A DNA stretch of 16,734 nt from JAKLKS01 sp964370855 (GTDB lineage Bacteria > Planctomycetota > JAJSAM01 > JAKLKS01). The DNA lies in assembly GCA_964370855.1 (NCBI GenBank), contig CAYJMF010000103.1, positions 1-16,734 on the forward strand, in the 5' to 3' direction. The notes below the pieces were generated by a model. That model did not search any database. It saw nothing but the letters and a program-made list of their open reading frames with translations, and was not told the DNA's origin. Shown here in pieces: positions 6,711 to 13,340 of this stretch. Both the position numbers and the translations under genes were made by a program. How positions within the stretch are numbered: position 1 is the stretch's first letter; each line of letters opens with the position of its first letter.

Positions 6711-9700
6711 ATGACTGACAGGGAGGCCTCCCGGGACCCGGCCGCCGACGCGCTCTTCCACCGGTTCCGGGAGAGCGGGGACCCGGCCGCCCTCGGGGCC
6801 TTCTTCGACCGGGTCGCCGGGGACCTCTTCCGCATCGCCGTCTCGCTGTGCGGCGACGGCGCCGCCGCCGAGGACGCCGTGCAGGAGACCTTCCTCGCGG
6901 CGCTGCGGGGTGCGGACGCCTTCGACCCGGCCCGCCCCGTCATGCCCCGCCTCCTCGCCATCCTCGCCCACAAGGCCGCCGACGCCCGCCGCTCCGCCCG
7001 CCGCGTCCCCGACCCCCTCCGCCTCGAGCCCCGCCTCGCCGAGCCGGACCCCGCCACGGAGGCGGAGCGCCGCGAGGCCGTCGCCCGCGTCCGGGAGGCC
7101 CTCGATCGCCTCCCCGACCCCTACCGCGCCGCGGCGCTGCTGCGCTGGGAGTACGGCCTCGAGCCCGGCGACATCGCCCGCGTCCTCGGCGCCCCGCCGG
7201 GGACCGTTCGATCGCTCCTCTCCCGCGCGAGGGAGAGGCTCGCCCGCCGCCTCCGCGGGGTGCCCCTCCTCGGGCTCCTCCTCCACCGGCCGGGGCGCGG
7301 CCTCGGCGCGGTGCGGGACGCCGTCCTCGGGGAGGCGGCGGGGGGAGCCGCCGCGGGAACCGCCGCCGCCGCCGTCACGGGAGGGATGCTCATGGCGAAC
7401 AAGGGAGTCCTGGCAGCAGCAGCTGCGCTGCTGCTCATAGGGGGGGCGGGGTGGTGGGTGGTCGGGCGAGGAGGGGGGGAGGAGTCCCCCGGTGGAGAAG
7501 CGGTCACCGCACATGTATCACATTATGATACACTTCCGGCGACCGCCCCTCCCGCACCGGAGGCGGCCGCGGTCGCCGGGGCGATCCCCCTCCCCGACTC
7601 CCTCCCCTGCCCCCTCCATGTGGAGGTCGTGGACGGTGCCGGCCGGCCCCTCCCCGGCGCCGCCGTGGAGTGCCGCGCCCGGGCCGAGAGGGATCTCCTC
7701 CTCCCCTCCCTCCCGGGCCGGGACGACCTCCTCGACGCGCCCGCCGTCGCCGCCACCGCCGGTGCCGATGGCGCGGCCGAGTTCCGCCTCGCGACCGGCC
7801 CATGGGCCGTCGGCGCCCGCGCGCCGGGCTTCGGCGCCGCCGCGGCGACCACGGACCTGCGCCTCGGCGCCGCTCCCCCCCGCCTCCGCCTCGTCCTCTT
7901 CCCCGCGGCGACCCTCGAGGGGCGCGTCCTCCGCGCGCCGGGGGATCCGCGGCCCGGGGTCCGGGTGGAGGCCTCCCCCGTCGGGAACGACGGTCCCTAC
8001 GCGCGCACGGGGACGACGGCCGACGCCGAGGGGCGGTACAGGCTCGAGGGTCTGCCGCAGGGGAACGCCATCCTTTCCGTCCTCCTCCCCTCGGGCCTCC
8101 GCGTCGTGACCGGGGTCGTCGCCCTCCCCGGCACCACGCACCTCGATCTCCTCGTCCCCGGCGGACTCACGGTGCGGGGGCGCGTCGTGGACGACACCAC
8201 CGGGGCTCCCGTCGCCGGGGCCGAGGTCGCCCTTTCTCTGGCGAACATGGCCACTTCCCTCGGCTCCGGAGGGACTCTCCTCTCCGCCGCCGACGGGGGG
8301 TTCGCCTTCGAGGACCTCCCTCCCTGGCGCGTGGGCGGGATCCAGGTCCGCTCGGAGGGGTACCTCTCCTGGCCCGACGGGCTCCCGGGGAGCGAACTCG
8401 ACGGCGAGGGAGGGGAGGGACTCGTCGTGGTCCGTGCGCCCGGGGCCCCCTTCGAGCGGGAGATCCGCCTCCAACGCGGCTCCGCGGTCCGTGGGACGGT
8501 GACGCGCGCCGACGGCGCCCCCGTGGCGGGAGCCCGCGTCTCCTACGTGGGCCGACTCCCCGACGGCGGCGGCATGGCGCAGCCCCGCACCTCCCCCACC
8601 GCCGTTTCCGGCGAAGACGGGCGGTACGAGGTCCCCTGCGTTCTCCCCGGGAGGAACGTCGCCCGCGTGGAGGCGACCGGGCTCTCTGCGCCGGGGGCGG
8701 CGGAGGCGCTCATGGTCGGCACGCCGGAGGACCCGCGGTGGACCGTGGAGGTGCCCGCCGACGGGCCGGCGGAGAAGGACCTCGTGCTGTCGGCCGGGTG
8801 CGCGGTGGAGGGTGTCGTCCTCGGTCCCGACGGCGCGCCCCTGGCCGGCGCCCGCGTCGGGCGGATGGAATCGACCTTCGAGCAGTGGCGGGGCCCCGTG
8901 GTCGCGACCGGTGCGGACGGGGGCTTCCGCCTGGAGGCCGTCCCCCCGGGGACCTTCCGGTTCCTCGCCCGCGGGCCCGGAGAAGTGCGCGGCACCTCCT
9001 CCCTCGTGACCGGCATCGACGGTCAGGTCGCCGGGCCCGTCCGCATCGAGACGGTGCCCGGGGCGATCCTCGCGGGCACGGTCCTCGACGGGGAGGGAGC
9101 CCCGGTGGCGGGGGCGCGGCTCGCGCTGCATCGAGGCGGGGTGGCGCTCCCCGGACAGGGGGACGCCGTCCGCCGCGCGTGGCTTCGGGCCGCGGGGGAG
9201 GTCCGCCCCGTGGCCCCCGACGGCGCGTTTCGCATCACCGGGCTGGACCCCGGGACCTGGACGATCCACGCCCTCGCTCCCGGACGCGCGCCGGACTTCC
9301 GGACGGTGGAGGGGGTCCGGGCGGGGACGGCGGCGGAGGATCTCCGTCTCGTCCTCGTGCCGGGGCGGCGGCTGTCGGGGCGGGTGGTGGACGGTGCGGG
9401 GGCGCCGCTGCCGGGGATCGCGGTGGGCGTCCTGCCGGACCCCGGCTCCACCGTGAGCGGGCTCACGCCATCCGCCACCGCGACGACGGACGGGGAGGGC
9501 CGCTTCCTCGCCGACGATCTCGAGGAGGGCCCGCTCCTCGTCCGTGTGGAGGCGGCGGGGTTCGCCCCCTTCGCGGAACTCGTGGCGGCGGAGGTCGGGG
9601 AGGTGGAGGTGCGCCTCTCCGCCCCGCTCTCCATCGAGGGGCGGCTCTCCCTCGAGGGGGGCGGGCCGGCGGCAGGGGTGACCATCGCGGTCTTCGCGGA

Positions 9701-10688
9701 GAAGCGCGTGCCGGGGGTCCTCGGGATGGTGGAGACGGCGTCCGACGGGAAGGGTCGCTACCGCGTCGAGGGCCTCGCGCCGGGCGCCTGCTCCCTCTAC
9801 TTCGGCGGCTTCAACTCCGATCTCGTCCAGGTGAAGCGCACCGGCGTGGAGGCGGGATCGAAGGGAGTGGACGCGGTGCTGCAGCGCGGAGCGGCGATCC
9901 GCGGGAACGTGCGGAACGACCGCGGCCGGCCGCTCCCCGGCGCCCAGGTCCGGGTGCAGGGGGAGGGGGAGGCGGGCTCCGGCGTCGGGCGCAACGGGCT
10001 GGCCACGACGGGGAGCGACGGGACCTTCGCCATCCGCGGGCTCCTGCCGGGGACGTACACGGTGACGGCCTACGTCATGGACCCTCTCTGGATCGCGCCG
10101 CCGCCGCTCACCGGGGTGCGGCCCGGCGAGGGGGAGATCGAACTGAGGGCTACGTCCTCGGGCGGCGGTCCCCCGCCGGGGCCTGAGGAGGGGGACCTCA
10201 CCATCGCCGGCACCGTGGTCCTCCGCGGCGGCGGGGCGCCGCCGGAGGGGACGCAGGTGGTGGCCTTCCCGGAGAAGAAGCCGCCCGCGGGCCAGCCGGT
10301 CTTTCTCGTACCCGCCGCCACCGACGCGCGGGGGGGATTCGTCATCGAGAAGCTCCCTGCGGGGCGCTACCGGGTGATCGCGGCCCACCGCTCGAAGACC
10401 CTCGCCCCCGGCTGGCTCCCGGGACCTACGGAGGCCGGGACCGCGGGCCTCGTGATCGAAGTGGAGCCCGGACGGCGGCTGTCGGGCCGGTTGACCGGGG
10501 ACAGCGCTGCGGGGATCCGCTGGGTAAGGGCACTCCCTCCCGGCGCGCCCTCCGGCCTCTTCCCCTGGACGGAGGTCCTCGAGGGGGGCGGGTACACCTG
10601 CGACCTCCTCCCCGAGGGCGCGGCGCGTCTCGAGGGCCGTCCGCAGGAGGGGCCCGTCGTGGATCTCGGCCCGGTGGAGGTGGAGTAG
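6711..10688 (+). CDS. Membrane-anchored ECF sigma factor fused to carboxypeptidase-regulatory-like repeats (copy 3)
   Basis: Protein of 1325 residues. Sigma region 2 spans about 15-92 (AAEDAVQETFLAALRG) and region 4 about 118-182, with helix-turn-helix DIARVLGAPPGTVRSLLSRA. A hydrophobic linker leads to the hinge Met226, the same residue number as in copy 1, and one membrane span (MANKGVLAAAAALLLIGG). A Pro/Ala-rich stretch and ten to eleven CarboxypepD_reg-like repeats follow, starting near residues 302, 402, 488, 593, 699, 787, 888, 974, 1063, 1165 and a weaker one near 1257. The outer part differs strongly from copies 1 and 2, while the sigma half is close to copy 2. ATG 6711 is chosen because the sequence upstream is repeat, and because copy 2 has the equivalent MTNRDASRD start. 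There is no clear Shine-Dalgarno. The likely role is a cytoplasmic sigma domain tethered to an extracytoplasmic binding or sensing rod; the signal and regulon are unknown. Confidence 0.9.
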   Translation: MTDREASRDPAADALFHRFRESGDPAALGAFFDRVAGDLFRIAVSLCGDGAAAEDAVQETFLAALRGADAFDPARPVMPRLLAILAHKAADARRSARRVPDPLRLEPRLAEPDPATEAERREAVARVREALDRLPDPYRAAALLRWEYGLEPGDIARVLGAPPGTVRSLLSRARERLARRLRGVPLLGLLLHRPGRGLGAVRDAVLGEAAGGAAAGTAAAAVTGGMLMANKGVLAAAAALLLIGGAGWWVVGRGGGEESPGGEAVTAHVSHYDTLPATAPPAPEAAAVAGAIPLPDSLPCPLHVEVVDGAGRPLPGAAVECRARAERDLLLPSLPGRDDLLDAPAVAATAGADGAAEFRLATGPWAVGARAPGFGAAAATTDLRLGAAPPRLRLVLFPAATLEGRVLRAPGDPRPGVRVEASPVGNDGPYARTGTTADAEGRYRLEGLPQGNAILSVLLPSGLRVVTGVVALPGTTHLDLLVPGGLTVRGRVVDDTTGAPVAGAEVALSLANMATSLGSGGTLLSAADGGFAFEDLPPWRVGGIQVRSEGYLSWPDGLPGSELDGEGGEGLVVVRAPGAPFEREIRLQRGSAVRGTVTRADGAPVAGARVSYVGRLPDGGGMAQPRTSPTAVSGEDGRYEVPCVLPGRNVARVEATGLSAPGAAEALMVGTPEDPRWTVEVPADGPAEKDLVLSAGCAVEGVVLGPDGAPLAGARVGRMESTFEQWRGPVVATGADGGFRLEAVPPGTFRFLARGPGEVRGTSSLVTGIDGQVAGPVRIETVPGAILAGTVLDGEGAPVAGARLALHRGGVALPGQGDAVRRAWLRAAGEVRPVAPDGAFRITGLDPGTWTIHALAPGRAPDFRTVEGVRAGTAAEDLRLVLVPGRRLSGRVVDGAGAPLPGIAVGVLPDPGSTVSGLTPSATATTDGEGRFLADDLEEGPLLVRVEAAGFAPFAELVAAEVGEVEVRLSAPLSIEGRLSLEGGGPAAGVTIAVFAEKRVPGVLGMVETASDGKGRYRVEGLAPGACSLYFGGFNSDLVQVKRTGVEAGSKGVDAVLQRGAAIRGNVRNDRGRPLPGAQVRVQGEGEAGSGVGRNGLATTGSDGTFAIRGLLPGTYTVTAYVMDPLWIAPPPLTGVRPGEGEIELRATSSGGGPPPGPEEGDLTIAGTVVLRGGGAPPEGTQVVAFPEKKPPAGQPVFLVPAATDARGGFVIEKLPAGRYRVIAAHRSKTLAPGWLPGPTEAGTAGLVIEVEPGRRLSGRLTGDSAAGIRWVRALPPGAPSGLFPWTEVLEGGGYTCDLLPEGAARLEGRPQEGPVVDLGPVEVE
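7371..7396 (+). promoter_or_regulatory. Conserved hinge block with internal SD and ATG codons (copy 3)
   Basis: Identical to the 26-bp blocks in copies 1 and 2, with GGGAGGG followed by ATG 7386 and ATG 7392. Flanking sequence diverges between copies 1 and 3 on both sides, so identity here, including synonymous sites, suggests constraint or recent conversion. Confidence 0.45.
7514..7532. promoter_or_regulatory. Intragenic palindrome, perfect 7-bp arms with 5-bp spacer (copy 3)
   Basis: TGTATCA, spacer CATTA, TGATACA. It encodes V-S-H-Y-D-T with GTA, TCA, CAT, TAT and ACA codons in a gene that otherwise favours G or C at third positions. The flanking outer-domain sequence is unrelated to copies 1 and 2, yet the palindrome is kept. 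Confidence 0.55.
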
Positions 10689-10690
10689 GG

Positions 10691-10801
10691 GAAATAGGGG
10701 ACGCACCCAACTTTCCAACTTCCTGGTGGATGGGGATGTTCGCCCGGGCGAAGGGGTCCCGGCCACCAAGAAGTTGGAAAGTTGGGTGCGTCCCCTATTT
10801 C
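10691..10801. repeat. Family A palindromic repeat, complete, between convergent genes
   Basis: The arms 10691-10729 and 10763-10801 (39 bp, one mismatch) begin GAAATAGGGGACGCACCC and close with GGTGG around a 33-bp loop carrying TTCGCCCGGGCGAA, itself palindromic. The element starts 2 nt after the stop of sigma copy 3. On the other strand it supplies the last Lys codon and TAG stop of the transaldolase. Its position suggests it serves as a bidirectional terminator. Confidence 0.9.
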
Positions 10802-11439
10802 TTCCGGTTCTCCCAGTCCTTGAGGAAGGCGGCGAGGCCGCGGTCGGTGAGGGGGTGGTGCATGAGCTGCTCGATGATCTTGCCGGGGCAGGTGACGCAG
10901 TCGGCGCCCAGCTTCGCGGCCTCGACGATGTGCATCGGGTGGCGCACCGAGGCGACGAGCACCTCGGTCTTGTAGCCGTAGTTGCGGTAGATGGCGACGA
11001 TGTCGGAGATGAGCTGCATCCCGTCCTCGCTGACGTCGTCGAGCCGCCCGACGAAGGGGGACACCAGGTACGCCCCCGCCTTCGCCGTCAGCAGCGCCTG
11101 CCCCGCGCTGAACACCAGCGTCATGTTCACCCGGTGCCCCTGGTTCGAGAGCTCGCGGCAGGCGATGAGCCCGTCCGGCCCCATGGGGGTCTTCACCACG
11201 ATGTTCGGGTGGATGGCCGCGAGCTTGAGGCCCTCGGCGATCATCCCCTTCGCGTCGGTGGCGATGACCTCGGCGGAGATGGGCCCGTCCACGATCTGGC
11301 AGATCTCCTTCACCACGTCGGCGTACTCGCGGCCGGTCTTCGCCACGAGGGAGGGGTTGGTCGTCACGCCGTCCACGAGCCCCATGGAGGCGAGGCGGCG
11401 GATCTCGTTCACGTCGGCGGTGTCGGCGAAGATTTTCAT
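10795..11439 (-). CDS. tal: Small transaldolase (FSA/TalC-type family)
   Basis: Protein of 214 residues, the normal length for the small single-domain aldolase-barrel transaldolases. It moves a dihydroxyacetone unit between sugar phosphates in the non-oxidative pentose phosphate pathway, in the cytoplasm. Visible motifs are FADTADVNEI, GVTTNPSLVAK, IVVKTPMG with Schiff-base Lys83, TLVFSAGQALL, SPFVGRLDD and ASVRHP. Glu57 (AEVIATD) and Phe129 (SPFVG) are the residues of true transaldolases; fructose-6-phosphate aldolase has Gln and Tyr there. ATG 11439 has a good Shine-Dalgarno (AGGAG, 8 nt upstream). It follows uvrC by 35 bp and probably belongs to the same transcript. The C-terminal Lys and stop codon lie in a family A repeat. 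Confidence 0.95.
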   Translation of the reverse strand: MKIFADTADVNEIRRLASMGLVDGVTTNPSLVAKTGREYADVVKEICQIVDGPISAEVIATDAKGMIAEGLKLAAIHPNIVVKTPMGPDGLIACRELSNQGHRVNMTLVFSAGQALLTAKAGAYLVSPFVGRLDDVSEDGMQLISDIVAIYRNYGYKTEVLVASVRHPMHIVEAAKLGADCVTCPGKIIEQLMHHPLTDRGLAAFLKDWENRKK

Positions 11440-11474
11440 TCGAGGGGCTCCTGGGACCGGGGGACGCGCACAAT

Positions 11475-13340
11475 CTACGCGGGGCCCGAGTTCCCCGGGA
11501 GGGATTCACCGCGCACCGCCTTCAGCACCCGCTCCGCGACCTCCCGCCCCCCCACCTCGGCCGCGACCTCCTCCACGCCCGCCGCCGCGATCCCCCTCGA
11601 CGACCCGAACCGCCGCAGCAGCGCCGTCCGCCGCTTCGGCCCCACCCCCGGGATCCCGTCCAGCACCGAGCGGAGCGACGTCCGCCCCCTCCGCTTCCGG
11701 TGGAACCCGATGGCCACACGATGGGCCTCGTTCCGGACCCGCTCCAGCAGCAGCGACTCCGGCGACCCCGGCGGCAGCACCACCGGCGTCGCCGAGCCCG
11801 GGAGGAACACCCGCTCCCGGTCCCCGTCCCCCTCCCGCCCCGCCCTCGCCTTGGCGAGCCCCGCCAGCGCCGCCGGGGCCCAGCCCGCCGCCGCCGCCCC
11901 CTCGAGCGCCGCCCCGAGCTGCCCCTTCCCGCCGTCCACCACGAGGAGGTCCGGCGGCTCCCCGAAGTCCTCCCGGTTGCGGAGGCGCCGCTCCACCGCC
12001 TCCCGCATGGCGGCGAAGTCGTCCTGGCCGGAGACGGAGCGGATCACCATCGTCCGCGATTCGTCGGTGAGGATGTGCCCCCCCTCGGCCACCACCCGCG
12101 AGGCGACCTTGTCCTTCTCGCCGAGGTTGGAGATGTCGATGCACTCGATGCGGGAGGGGGGCGCCGCGAGCCCGAGCCGCGCCGCCAGGGCCGCCGCCGC
12201 CCGCTCGTCCTCCCCGGAGGGATCCGCCGACCGCAGCGCCGCCAGCAGGTTCCGCTCGGCGTGGACGAGGAGGTCCCGCCCGAGGCCGCGGGCCGGGACC
12301 TTGAGATGCACCGGGGAGCCGCGGCGCTTCGAGAGCATCTCCTCGAGGAGCTCCCTTCCCTCGGGCTCGAGCGGCACCAGCACCTCCGCCGGCACCGCCT
12401 TCCCCCGCTCGTAGAACTGGGCGAGGAAGGCGGAGAGCGCCTCCCCGTCGGAATCGGTCCCCCCCGCGGCCACGGGGAGCCGATGGCGGCGGAAGGAGGC
12501 GATCCCCCCCTGCCGGAAGAAGAGGACGCCGGCGTGCCACGCCTCCCCTTCGCGGCGGAAGGCGACGGCGTCCCGGTCGGTCCCGTCGGCGCCGGCCACG
12601 GACTGGCGGTCCACGGTCTTCCCGATGGCGTCGATGCGGTCGCGAAGGCGCGCCGCCTCCTCGAAGCGGGTCCCCGCCGCCGCCTCCTCCATGCGACGGC
12701 GGAGGTCGGCCAGGAGCTCCTTCGCCCCCCCGCGGAGGAGGTCCACCACCTCCCGGGCGACGGCCCCGTAGGCCTCCTCCGTGACGAGCCCCACGCAGGG
12801 GGCGTTGCAGCGCCCGATCTCGAAGTAGAGGCAGGGGCGGTCCCGCGACTCGAGGGTGCGGTCGGAGCAGGAGCGGAGCGGGTAGACGGTGCGGAGCGCC
12901 CGCATGGCGCGTCGCAGCGCGCCGGCGTCGGCGAAGGGGCCGAAGTAGAGGGCCCCGTCGTCCCTGAAGCGGCGCACCACGGTCATGCGGGGGAAGCGGT
13001 GGCGGACGTCGAGGCGGAGGCAGGGGTAGGCCTTGTCGTCGCGCAGGCGCACGTTCCAGGGCGGGCGGTGGCGCTTGATGAGGGTGTTCTCGAGGAGCAG
13101 CGCCTCGGCGGCGGTGCGCGTGACGAGGAAGTCGAGGTCCCGGGTCCGCGCGAGGAAGATCGGGACCTGGGCGCGGCCGTCGCCGCCGGCGACGTACTGG
13201 CGCACCCGGGCGCGGAGGTCGGCGGCCTTTCCGACGTAGAGGACCTTCCCCTGCCCGTCCCTGAACAGGTAGACGCCGGGGGCGCGGGGGAGGGCGGCCG
13301 CCTTCGCCTCCACCTCCGGGGGGAGGGCGCCCCCGCTCAC
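11475..13340 (-). CDS. uvrC: UvrABC system protein C (excinuclease subunit)
   Basis: Protein of 621 residues, close to the usual 600-620. It makes both incisions in nucleotide excision repair after UvrB is loaded on damage. Domains in order: GIY-YIG nuclease (GVYLF 22-26, YVGKA 35-39, R43, E84); a four-Cys cluster (RSCSDRT, RPCLYFE, GRCNAPC) matching the family's Fe-S cluster; a UVR motif (RFEEAARLRDRIDAIG); an RNase H-like 5' nuclease (IECIDISNLG, LLVVDGGKGQL, RNEAHRVAI); and C-terminal helix-hairpin-helix (IPGVGPKRRTALLRRFG). The start is GTG 13340, overlapping the uvrB TGA as GTGA, with GAGGAG 8 nt upstream inside uvrB, which points to translational coupling. The frame stays open far upstream, but that part is a shadow of uvrB. 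Confidence 0.97.
   Translation of the reverse strand: MSGGALPPEVEAKAAALPRAPGVYLFRDGQGKVLYVGKAADLRARVRQYVAGGDGRAQVPIFLARTRDLDFLVTRTAAEALLLENTLIKRHRPPWNVRLRDDKAYPCLRLDVRHRFPRMTVVRRFRDDGALYFGPFADAGALRRAMRALRTVYPLRSCSDRTLESRDRPCLYFEIGRCNAPCVGLVTEEAYGAVAREVVDLLRGGAKELLADLRRRMEEAAAGTRFEEAARLRDRIDAIGKTVDRQSVAGADGTDRDAVAFRREGEAWHAGVLFFRQGGIASFRRHRLPVAAGGTDSDGEALSAFLAQFYERGKAVPAEVLVPLEPEGRELLEEMLSKRRGSPVHLKVPARGLGRDLLVHAERNLLAALRSADPSGEDERAAAALAARLGLAAPPSRIECIDISNLGEKDKVASRVVAEGGHILTDESRTMVIRSVSGQDDFAAMREAVERRLRNREDFGEPPDLLVVDGGKGQLGAALEGAAAAGWAPAALAGLAKARAGREGDGDRERVFLPGSATPVVLPPGSPESLLLERVRNEAHRVAIGFHRKRRGRTSLRSVLDGIPGVGPKRRTALLRRFGSSRGIAAAGVEEVAAEVGGREVAERVLKAVRGESLPGNSGPA

Noticed and set aside
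7415..7435. Inverted repeat AGCAGCAGC-TGC-GCTGCTGCT in the copy 3 membrane span
   Set aside because: It encodes the Ala-to-Leu run of the membrane helix and is absent from copies 1 and 2, so it is more likely a by-product of GCA/CTG repeats than a regulatory hairpin.
7518..10769. 1083-codon open frame antisense to sigma copy 3
   Set aside because: Its composition is the mirror of a GC-rich gene on the other strand, with no recognisable domain, and the + strand carries clear repeat domains throughout.
11459..11471. GGGGGACGCGCAC between uvrC and the transaldolase as a relic of a family B arm
   Set aside because: The match is only about a dozen bases with no partner arm, which is too short to separate from chance in GC-rich DNA.
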